A DNA stretch of 64,000 bases from Anthopleura xanthogrammica (lineage: Eukaryota > Cnidaria > Anthozoa > Actiniaria > Actiniidae). The stretch is from positions 5,847,376 through 5,911,375 of the forward strand of contig OZ025224.1 in the NCBI GenBank assembly GCA_964019055.1. Direction: 5' to 3'. The notes beneath the pieces are model-generated. The model was not told where the DNA came from. It ran no database searches and saw only the letters and a list, made by a program, of their open reading frames with translations. This document shows positions 54,501-64,000 of this stretch, piece after piece (within the stretch, counting starts at the first letter, position 1; every line of letters starts with the position of its first letter). The position numbers and the translations under genes are program-made.

Positions 54501-57500
54501 ACCTGGTTTTGAGAGCCAAAATGGCCATTTTTCAGTTTTTTGGGCTAAAAAGTTTTTTTTTCCAGCAAAACAGTGTTTTGGACACCCAAAATGTGCTTTT
54601 CTCGGCCAAAACTTGCGTTTAGCAGTGAAAACGTCGTGTTTTGAGCAAAAGAAAATTCTCAGCAAATTTCCAATTTTGTCAGCCAAAAACAGCTTTTTTG
54701 ACCAAAAAGCACCTTTACTCAGCCAAAACCGAATTTTTTTTCGCCAAAACGTCGTGTTTTTATCTCAAGAGGTATTATCATGAGCAAAAAGTGGGGGTTT
54801 CAGCAAACAGGTCACGCCGTAAGCGAAAAACCTGGTTTTGAGAGCCAAAATGGCCATTTTTCAGTTTTTTGGGCTAAAAAGTTTTTTTTTCCAGCAAAAC
54901 AGTGTTTTGGACACCCAAAATGTGCTTTTCTCGGCCAAAACTTGCGTTTAGCAGTGAAAACGTCGTGTTTTGAGCAAAAGAAAATTCTCAGCAAATTTCC
55001 AATTTTGTCAGCCAAAAACAGCTTTTTTGACCAAAAAGCACCTTTACTCAGCCAAAACCGAATTTTTTTTCGCCAAAACGTCGTGTTTTTATCTCAAGAG
55101 GTATTATCATGAGCAAAAAGTGGGGGTTTCAGCAAACAGGTCACGCCGTAAGCGAAAAACCTGGTTTTGAGAGCCAAAATGGCCATTTTTCAGTTTTTTG
55201 GGCTAAAAAGTTTTTTTTTCCAGCAAAACAGTGTTTTGGACACCCAAAATGTGCTTTTCTCGGCCAAAACTTGCGTTTAGCAGTGAAAACGTCGTGTTTT
55301 GAGCAAAAGAAAATTCTCAGCAAATTTCCAATTTTGTCAGCCAAAAACAGCTTTTTTGACCAAAAAGCACCTTTACTCAGCCAAAACCGAATTTTTTTTC
55401 GCCAAAACGTCGTGTTTTTATCTCAAGAGGTATTATCATGAGCAAAAAGTGGGGGTTTCAGCAAACAGGTCACGCCGTAAGCGAAAAACCTGGTTTTGAG
55501 AGCCAAAATGGCCATTTTTCAGTTTTTTGGGCTAAAAAGTTTTTTTTTCCAGCAAAACAGTGTTTTGGACACCCAAAATGTGCTTTTCTCGGCCAAAACT
55601 TGCGTTTAGCAGTGAAAACGTCGTGTTTTGAGCAAAAGAAAATTCTCAGCAAATTTCCAATTTTGTCAGCCAAAAACAGCTTTTTTGACCAAAAAGCACC
55701 TTTACTCAGCCAAAACCGAATTTTTTTTCGCCAAAACGTCGTGTTTTTATCTCAAGAGGTATTATCATGAGCAAAAAGTGGGGGTTTCAGCAAACAGGTC
55801 ACGCCGTAAGCGAAAAACCTGGTTTTGAGAGCCAAAATGGCCATTTTTCAGTTTTTTGGGCTAAAAAGTTTTTTTTTCCAGCAAAACAGTGTTTTGGACA
55901 CCCAAAATGTGCTTTTCTCGGCCAAAACTTGCGTTTAGCAGTGAAAACGTCGTGTTTTGAGCAAAAGAAAATTCTCAGCAAATTTCCAATTTTGTCAGCC
56001 AAAAACAGCTTTTTTGACCAAAAAGCACCTTTACTCAGCCAAAACCGAATTTTTTTTCGCCAAAACGTCGTGTTTTTATCTCAAGAGGTATTATCATGAG
56101 CAAAAAGTGGGGGTTTCAGCAAACAGGTCACGCCGTAAGCGAAAAACCTGGTTTTGAGAGCCAAAATGGCCATTTTTCAGTTTTTTGGGCTAAAAAGTTT
56201 TTTTTTCCAGCAAAACAGTGTTTTGGACACCCAAAATGTGCTTTTCTCGGCCAAAACTTGCGTTTAGCAGTGAAAACGTCGTGTTTTGAGCAAAAGAAAA
56301 TTCTCAGCAAATTTCCAATTTTGTCAGCCAAAAACAGCTTTTTTGACCAAAAAGCACCTTTACTCAGCCAAAACCGAATTTTTTTTCGCCAAAACGTCGT
56401 GTTTTTATCTCAAGAGGTATTATCATGAGCAAAAAGTGGGGGTTTCAGCAAACAGGTCACGCCGTAAGCGAAAAACCTGGTTTTGAGAGCCAAAATGGCC
56501 ATTTTTCAGTTTTTTGGGCTAAAAAGTTTTTTTTTCCAGCAAAACAGTGTTTTGGACACCCAAAATGTGCTTTTCTCGGCCAAAACTTGCGTTTAGCAGT
56601 GAAAACGTCGTGTTTTGAGCAAAAGAAAATTCTCAGCAAATTTCCAATTTTGTCAGCCAAAAACAGCTTTTTTGACCAAAAAGCACCTTTACTCAGCCAA
56701 AACCGAATTTTTTTTCGCCAAAACGTCGTGTTTTTATCTCAAGAGGTATTATCATGAGCAAAAAGTGGGGGTTTCAGCAAACAGGTCACGCCGTAAGCGA
56801 AAAACCTGGTTTTGAGAGCCAAAATGGCCATTTTTCAGTTTTTTGGGCTAAAAAGTTTTTTTTTCCAGCAAAACAGTGTTTTGGACACCCAAAATGTGCT
56901 TTTCTCGGCCAAAACTTGCGTTTAGCAGTGAAAACGTCGTGTTTTGAGCAAAAGAAAATTCTCAGCAAATTTCCAATTTTGTCAGCCAAAAACAGCTTTT
57001 TTGACCAAAAAGCACCTTTACTCAGCCAAAACCGAATTTTTTTTCGCCAAAACGTCGTGTTTTTATCTCAAGAGGTATTATCATGAGCAAAAAGTGGGGG
57101 TTTCAGCAAACAGGTCACGCCGTAAGCGAAAAACCTGGTTTTGAGAGCCAAAATGGCCATTTTTCAGTTTTTTGGGCTAAAAAGTTTTTTTTTCCAGCAA
57201 AACAGTGTTTTGGACACCCAAAATGTGCTTTTCTCGGCCAAAACTTGCGTTTAGCAGTGAAAACGTCGTGTTTTGAGCAAAAGAAAATTCTCAGCAAATT
57301 TCCAATTTTGTCAGCCAAAAACAGCTTTTTTGACCAAAAAGCACCTTTACTCAGCCAAAACCGAATTTTTTTTCGCCAAAACGTCGTGTTTTTATCTCAA
57401 GAGGTATTATCATGAGCAAAAAGTGGGGGTTTCAGCAAACAGGTCACGCCGTAAGCGAAAAACCTGGTTTTGAGAGCCAAAATGGCCATTTTTCAGTTTT

Positions 57501-58239
57501 TTGGGCTAAAAAGTTTTTTTTTCCAGCAAAACAGTGTTTTGGACACCCAAAATGTGCTTTTCTCGGCCAAAACTTGCGTTTAGCAGTGAAAACGTCGTGT
57601 TTTGAGCAAAAGAAAATTCTCAGCAAATTTCCAATTTTGTCAGCCAAAAACAGCTTTTTTGACCAAAAAGCACCTTTACTCAGCCAAAACCGAATTTTTT
57701 TTCGCCAAAACGTCGTGTTTTTATCTCAAGAGGTATTATCATGAGCAAAAAGTGGGGGTTTCAGCAAACAGGTCACGCCGTAAGCGAAAAACCTGGTTTT
57801 GAGAGCCAAAATGGCCATTTTTCAGTTTTTTGGGCTAAAAAGTTTTTTTTTCCAGCAAAACAGTGTTTTGGACACCCAAAATGTGCTTTTCTCGGCCAAA
57901 ACTTGCGTTTAGCAGTGAAAACGTCGTGTTTTGAGCAAAAGAAAATTCTCAGCAAATTTCCAATTTTGTCAGCCAAAAACAGCTTTTTTGACCAAAAAGC
58001 ACCTTTACTCAGCCAAAACCGAATTTTTTTTCGCCAAAACGTCGTGTTTTTATCTCAAGAGGTATTATCATGAGCAAAAAGTGGGGGTTTCAGCAAACAG
58101 GTCACGCCGTAAGCGAAAAACCTGGTTTTGAGAGCCAAAATGGCCATTTTTCAGTTTTTTGGGCTAAAAAGTTTTTTTTTCCAGCAAAACAGTGTTTTGG
58201 ACACCCAAAATGTGCTTTTCTCGGCCAAAACTTGCGTTT
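33564..58239 (+). repeat. Type B block 4: 75 nearly identical monomers
   Basis: 75 monomers span 24,676 bp, one base more than 75 x 329. The extra base is an A inserted near 33633 in the first copy. The only other difference I found is AAAAAGAGC for AAAAACAGC at 51071. I compared by eye and by repeated translation, so a few silent differences may have been missed. Confidence 0.85.
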
Positions 58240-58418
58240 AGCAGTGAAAACGTCGTGTTTTGAGCAAAAGAAAATTCTCAGCAAATTTCCAATTTTGTCA
58301 GCCAAAAACAGCTTTTTTGACCAAAAAGCACCTTTACTCAGCCAAAACCGAATTTTTTTTCGCCAAAACGTCGTGTTTTTATCTCAAGAGGTATTATCAT
58401 GAGCAAAAAGTGGGGGTT

Positions 58419-58618
58419 NNNNNNNNNNNNNNNNNNNNNNNNNNNNNNNNNNNNNNNNNNNNNNNNNNNNNNNNNNNNNNNNNNNNNNNNNNNNNNNNNN
58501 NNNNNNNNNNNNNNNNNNNNNNNNNNNNNNNNNNNNNNNNNNNNNNNNNNNNNNNNNNNNNNNNNNNNNNNNNNNNNNNNNNNNNNNNNNNNNNNNNNNN
58601 NNNNNNNNNNNNNNNNNN
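58419..58618. other. Assembly gap, exactly 200 N
   Basis: The round length shows a scaffolding placeholder of unknown true size. The type B array is cut at its left edge and an oppositely oriented type A array starts at its right edge, so the order, distance and orientation across it are not established. Apparent open frames through the N run are meaningless. Confidence 0.99.
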
Positions 58619-61600
58619 AGAAAAGCACATTTTGGGTGTCCAAAACACTGTTTTGCTGGAAAAAAAAACCTTTTTAGCCCAAAAAACTGAAAAATGGCCA
58701 TTTTGGCTCTCAAAACTAGGTTTTTCGCTGACGGCATCACCTGTTTGCTGAAACCACCACTTTTTGCTCATGAAAATACCTCTTGAGATAAAAACACGAC
58801 TTTTTGGCGAAAAAAAATGGGGTTTGGCTGAGAAAAGGTGCTTTTTGGTTAAAAAAAACTGTTTTTGGCTGAGAAAATTGGAAATTTGCTGAGAATTTTC
58901 TTTTGCTCAAAACACCACGTTTTCAGTGCTAAACGCACATTTTAGCCGAGAAAAGCACATTTTGGGTGTCCAAAACACTGTTTTGCTGGGAAAAAAAACC
59001 TTTTTAGCTCAAAAAACTGAAAAATGGCCATTTTGGCTCTCAAAACTAGGTTTTTCGCTGACGGCATCACCTGTTACCTGAAACCACCACTTTTTGCTCA
59101 TGAAAATACCTCTTGAGATAAAAACACGACTTTTTGGCGAAAAAAAATGGGGTTTTGCCTGAGAAAAGGTGTTTTTTGGTCAAAAAAACTGTTTTTGGCT
59201 CAGAAAATTGGAAATTTGCTGAGAATTTTCTTTTGCTCAAAACACCACGTTTTCACTGCTAAACGCACATTTTCGCCGAGAAAAGCACATTTTGGGTGTC
59301 CAAAACACTGTTTTGCTGGAAAAAAAAACCTTTTTAGCCCAAAAAACTGAAAAATGGCCATTTTGGCTCTCAAAACTAGGTTTTTCGCTGACGGCATCAC
59401 CTGTTTGCTGAAACCACCACTTTTTGCTCATGAAAATACCTCGAGATAAAAACACGACTTTTTGGCGAAAAAAAATGGGGTTTTGGCTGAGAAAAGGTGC
59501 TTTTTGGTCAAAAAAACTGTTTTTGGCTGAGAAAATTGGAAATTTGCTGAGAATTTTCTTTTGCTCAAAACAACACGTTTTCACTGCTAAACGCACATTT
59601 TAGCCGAGAAAAGCACATTTTGGGTGTCCAAAACACTGTTTTGCTGGAAAAAAAACCTTTTTAGCCCAAAAAACTGAAAAATGGCCATTTTGGCTCTCAA
59701 AACTAGGTTTTTCGCTGACGGCATCACCTGTCTGCTGAAACCCCCACTTTTTGCTCATGAAAATACCTCTTGAGATAAAAACACGACTTTTTGGCAAAAA
59801 AAAAATGGGGTTTTGGCTGAGAAAAGGTTCTTTTTGGTCAAAAAAACTGTTTTTTGGCTCAGAAAATTGGAAATTTGCTGAGAATTTTCTTTTCCTCAAA
59901 ACACCACGTTTTTACTGCTAAACGCACATTTTAGCCGAGAAAAGCACATTTTGGGTGTCCAAAACACTGTTTTGCTGGAAAAAAAACCTTTTTAGCCCAA
60001 AAAACTGAAAAATGGCCATTTTGGCTCTCAAAACTAGGTTTTTCGCTGACGGCATCACCTGTCTGCTGAAACCACCACTTTTTGCTCATGAAAATACCTC
60101 TTGAGATAAAAACACGACTTTTTGGCGAAAAAAAATGGGGTTTTGGCTGAGAAAAGGTGCTTTTTGGTCAAAAAAACTGTTTTTTGGCTGAGAAAATTGG
60201 AAATTTGCTGAGAATTTTCTTTTGCTCAAAACACCACGTTTTCACTGCTAAACGCACATTTTAGCCGAGAAAAGCACATTTTGGGTGTCCAAAACACTGT
60301 TTTGCTGGAAAAAAAAACCTTTTTAGCCCAAAAAACTGAAAAATGGCCATTTTGGCTCTCAAAACTAGGTTTTTCGCTGACGGCATCACCTGTTTGCTGA
60401 AACCACCACTTTTTGCTCATGAAAATACCTCGAGATAAAAACACGACTTTTTGGCGAAAAAAAATGGGGTTTTGGCTGAGAAAAGGTGCTTTTTGGTCAA
60501 AAAAACTGTTTTTGGCTGAGAAAATTGGAAATTTGCTAAGAATTTTCTTTTGCTCAAAACACCACGTTTTCACTGCTAAACGCACATTTTAGCCGAGAAA
60601 AGCACATTTTGGGTGTCCAAAACACGGTTTTGCTGGAAAAAAAAACTTTTTAGCCCAAAAAACTGAAAAATGGCCATTTTGGCTCTCAAAACTAGGTTTT
60701 TCGCTGACGGCATCACCTGTTTGCTGAAACCACCACTTTTTGCTCATGAAAATACCTCTTGAGATAAAAACACGACTTTTTGGCGAAAAAAAATGGGGTT
60801 TTGGCTGAGAAAAGGTGCTTTTTGGTCCAAAAAACTGTTTTTGGCTGAGAAAATTGGAAATTTGCTGAGAATTTTCTTTTGCTCAAAACACGACGTTTTC
60901 ACTGCTAAACGCACATTTTAGCCGAGAAAAGCACATTTTGGGTGTCCAAAACACGGTTTTGCTGGAAAAAAAACCTTTTTAGCCCAAAAAACTGAAAAAT
61001 GGCCATTTTGGCTCTCAAAACTAGGTTTTTCGCTGACGGCATCACCTGTTTGCTGAAACCACCACTTTTTGCTCATGAAAATACCTCTTGAGATAAAAAC
61101 ACGACTTTTTGGCGAAAACAAATGGGGTTTTGGCTGAGAAAAGGTGCTTTTTGGTCAAAAAAACTGTTTTTTGCCTGAGAAAATTGGAAATTTGCTGAGA
61201 ATTTTCTTTTGCTCAAAACACCACGTTTTCACTGCTAAACGCACATTTTAGCCGAGAAAAGCACATTTTGGGTGTCCAAAACACGGTTTTGCTGGAAAAA
61301 AAACCTTTTTAGTCCAAAAAACTGAAAAATGGCCATTTTGGCTCTCAAAACTAGGTTTTTCGCTGACGGCATCACCTGTTTGCTGAAACCACCAGTTTTT
61401 GCTCATGAAAATACCTCTTGAGATAAAAACACGACTTTTTGGCGAAAAAAAATGGGGTTTTGGCTGAGAAAAAATGCTTTTTGGTCAAAAAAACTGTTTT
61501 TGGCTGAGAAAATTGGAAATTTGCTGAGAATTTTCTTTTGCTCAAAACACCACGTTTTCACTGCTAAACGCACATTTTAGCCGAGAAAAGCACATTTTGG

Positions 61601-64000
61601 GTGTCCAAAACACTGTTTTGCTGGAAAAAAAAACCTTTTTAGCCCAAAAAACTGAAAAATGGCCATTTTGGCTCTCAAAACTAGGTTTTTCGCTGACGGC
61701 ATCACCTGTTTGATGAAACCACCACTTTTTGCTCATGAAAATACCTCTTGAGATAAAAACACGACTTTTTGGCGAAAAAAAATGGGGTTTTGGCTGAGAA
61801 AAAATGCTTTTTGGTCAAAAAAACTGTTTTTGGCTGAGAAAATTGGAAATTTGCTGAGAATTTTCTTTTGCTCAAAACACCACGTTTTCACTGCTAAACG
61901 CACATTTTAGCCGAGAAAAGCACATTTTGGGTGTCCAAAACACGGTTTTGCTGGGAACAAAAACCTTTTTAGCCCAAAAAACTGAAAAATGGCCATTTTG
62001 GCTCTCAAAACTAGGTTTTTCGCTGACGGCATCACCTGTTTGCTGAAACCACCACTTTTTGCTCATGAAAATACCTCTTGAGATAAAATCACGACTTTTT
62101 GGCGAAAAAAAATGGGGTTTTGGCTGAGAAAAGGTGCTTTTTGGTCCAAAAAACTGTTTTTGGCTCAGAAAATTGGAAATTTGCTGAGAATTTTCTTTTG
62201 CTCAAAACACCACGTTTTCACTGCTAAACGCACATTTTAGCCGAGAAAGCACATTTTGGGTGTCCAAAACACTGTTTTGCTGGAAAAAAAACCTTTTTAG
62301 CCCAAAAAACTGAAAAATGGCCATTTTGGCTCTCAAAACTAGGTTTTTCGCTGACGGCATCACCTGTTTGCTGAAACCACCACTTTTTGCTCATGAAAAT
62401 ACCTCTTGAGATAAAAACACGACTTTTTGGCGAAAAAAAATGGGGTTTTGGCTGAGAAAAGGTGCTTTTTGGTCCAAAAAACTGTTTTTGGCTGAGAAAA
62501 TTGGAAATTTGCTGAGAATTTTCTTTTGCTCAAAACACCACGTTTTCACTGCTAAACGCACATTTTAGCCGAGAAAAGCACATTTTGGGTGTCCAAAACA
62601 CTGTTTTGCTGGAAAAAAAAACCTTTTTAGCCCAAAAAACTGAAAAATGGCCATTTTGGCTCTCAAAACTAGGTTTTTCGCTGACGGCATCACCTGTTTG
62701 CTGAAACCACCACTTTTTGCTCATGAAAATACCTCTTGAGATAAAAACACGACTTTTTGGCGAAAAAAATGGGGTTTTGGCTGAGAAAAGGTGCTTTTTG
62801 GTCAAAAAAACTGTTTTTTGGCTGAGAAAATTGGAAATTTGCTGAGAATTTTCTTTTGCTCAAAACACCACGTTTTCACTGCTAAACGCACATTTTAGCC
62901 GAGAAAAGCACATTTTGGGTGTCCAAAACACTGTTTTGCTGGAAAAAAAAACCTTTTTAGCCCAAAAAACTGAGAAATGGCCATTTTGGCTCTCAAAACT
63001 AGGTTTTTCGCTGACGGCATCACCTGTTTGCTGAAACCACCACTTTTTGCTCATGAAAATACCTCTTGAGATAAAAACACGACTTTTTGGCGAAAAAAAA
63101 TGGGGTTTTGGCTGAGAAAAGGTGCTTTTTGGTCAAAAAAACTGTTTTTGGCTCAGAAAATTGGAAATTTGCTGAGAATTTTCTTTTGCTCAAAACACCA
63201 CGTTTTCACTGCTAAACGCACATTTTAGCCGAGAAAAGCACATTTTCGGTGTCCAAAACACTGTTTTGCTGGAAAAAAAACCTTTTTAGCCCAAAAAACT
63301 GAAAAATGGCCATTTTGGCTCTCAAAACTAGGTTTTTCGCTGACGGCATCACCTGTTTGCTGAAACCACCACTTTTTGCTCATGAAAATACCTCTTGAGA
63401 TAAAAACACGACTTTTTGGCGAAAAAAAATGGGGTTTCATTGGCTGAGAAAAGGTGCTTTTTGGTCGAAAAAACTGTTTTTGGCTGAGAAAATTGGAAAT
63501 TTGCTGAGAATTTTCTTTTGCTCAAAACACCACGTTTTCACTGCTAAACGCACATTTTAGCCGAGAAAAGCACATTTTGGGTGTCCAAAACACTGTTTTG
63601 CTGGAAAAAAAAACCTTTTTAGCCCAAAAAACTGAAAAATGGCCATTTTGGCTCTCAAAACTAGGTTTTTCGCTGACGGCATCACCTGTTTGCTGAAACC
63701 ACCACTTTTTGCTCATGAAAATACCTCTTGAGATAAAAACACGACTTTTTGGCGAAAAAAATGGGGTTTTGGCTGAGAAAAGGTGCTTTTTGGTCAAAAA
63801 AACTGTTTTTTGGCTGAGAAAATTGGAAATTTGCTGAGAATTTTCTTTTGCTCAAAACACCACGTTTTCACTGCTAAACGCACATTTTAGCCGAGAAAAG
63901 CACATTTTGGGTGTCCAAAACACTGTTTTGCTGGAAAAAAAAACCTTTTTAGCCCAAAAAACTGAGAAATGGCCATTTTGGCTCTCAAAACTAGGTTTTT
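58619..64000 (-). repeat. Satellite array, type A, about 16 monomers, inverted
   Basis: The same satellite lies on the minus strand. Monomer boundaries (CTGCT/AAACGC) fall at about 58931, 59261, 59589, 59920, 60250, 60578, 60907, 61237, 61566, 61896, 62226, 62554, 62884, 63214, 63546 and 63876, giving a mean period of about 329.7 bp. It carries the type A bases (CCTAGTTTTG, GTGATGCCGTCAGCG, CCCCATTTTT) and is clearly more diverse than the type B array. Variants include CCTCGAGATA at 59440 and 60429, GAAAAAATGC in the two neighbours near 61470 and 61800, and CACGGTTTTGC in several copies. It runs off the window end. I see no gene in it. Confidence 0.97.

Larger units (their letters stand above)
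8227..58418 (+). repeat. Satellite array, type B, 152 full monomers of about 329 bp plus a partial one
   Basis: Monomers repeat head to tail at 329 bp with almost no length drift: 152 periods from 8227 to 58240 take 50,013 bp. The type B signature is AAAACGTCGTG, CCGAATTTTTTTT, ATTATCATGAGC, GTGGGGGTTTC, GTCACGCCGTAAGCG, CCTGGTTTTG and CTTGCGTTTAG. Each monomer resolves into about 16 degenerate units of 20-21 bp with alternating T- and A-tracts. The last copy (58240-58418) is cut by the assembly gap. Open frames of 66, 67, 110 or 157 codons recur with the monomer on both strands. They are a consequence of a stop-poor repeat and show no recognisable protein features, so I call no gene anywhere in these 50 kb. 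Confidence 0.98.

Noticed and set aside
8227..58418. Hundreds of open frames of 66, 67, 110 and 125-163 codons on both strands of the array
   Set aside because: They repeat with the 329 bp monomer in overlapping frames and on both strands, depend on single homopolymer lengths, and show low-complexity Lys/Phe/Ser/Gln-rich products with no domain. They are by-products of a stop-poor satellite.
8227..58418. CRISPR-like regular repeats
   Set aside because: The period is 329 bp with no unique spacers between repeats, and the genome is eukaryotic.
8227..58418. CENP-B box
   Set aside because: I looked for TTCG....A..CGGG-type boxes in the monomer and found none. Centromere identity is therefore only a possibility from array size.
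58260..58771. Open frames crossing the N run
   Set aside because: The middle residues are undetermined, and the two sides belong to oppositely oriented arrays.

Overview
ORGANISM. This is eukaryotic, almost certainly animal, nuclear DNA. Two things fill the window: a long satellite array of about 329 bp tandem monomers, and one complete intron-containing 'cut-and-paste' DNA transposon inserted in it. The transposon protein belongs to a family I know from invertebrate and fish genomes (cnidarians, molluscs, echinoderms and others), so an aquatic invertebrate is a reasonable guess. Nothing here fixes the species. There are no rRNA, tRNA or bacterial-type genes and no CRISPR array. LAYOUT. (1) 1-1647: five forward monomers of a diverged satellite type (type A). 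(2) 1648-7566: a 5,919 bp transposon with 18 bp perfect terminal inverted repeats, a 3 bp TTA target duplication, inner subterminal inverted repeats and one five-exon gene. (3) 7569-7897: one more type A monomer, then 7898-8226, a monomer that starts as type A and ends as type B. (4) 8227-58418: a forward array of type B, 152 complete monomers plus 179 bp of another, extremely homogeneous. It falls into four blocks: a polymorphic edge of 26 monomers, 32 more uniform ones, 19 carrying many private variants and indels, and 75 that look almost identical. (5) 58419-58618: exactly 200 N, a placeholder assembly gap. (6) 58619-64000: about 16 type A monomers in the opposite orientation. THE TRANSPOSON. 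Joining 2212-4349, 4422-4898, 5004-5983, 6127-6716 and 6922-7197 across four GT-AG introns gives one uninterrupted frame of 1,486 codons plus a stop. The predicted protein has two N-terminal CxxC/HxxC zinc-binding units, a transposase-like core, a FEN1/XPG-like nuclease region and a cysteine-rich tail. The 3 bp target duplication and the nuclease region fit the Academ superfamily, AcademX lineage. That family name is from memory and needs a library search. Because the reading frame, termini and target duplication are all intact, the copy is probably young and possibly autonomous. A short AAGATGGCGGC (YY1-type) motif and a strong splice donor lie just upstream of the gene and suggest its promoter and a noncoding first exon. 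THE SATELLITE. Each monomer can be cut into about 16 degenerate units of 20-21 bp, each with a T-tract and an A-tract about half a unit apart. This gives helically phased A/T tracts over more than 50 kb, which predicts strongly curved, poorly coding, probably heterochromatic or centromere-associated DNA. The many short open frames in the array repeat every 329 bp on both strands and are by-products of the repeat, so they are not annotated as genes.
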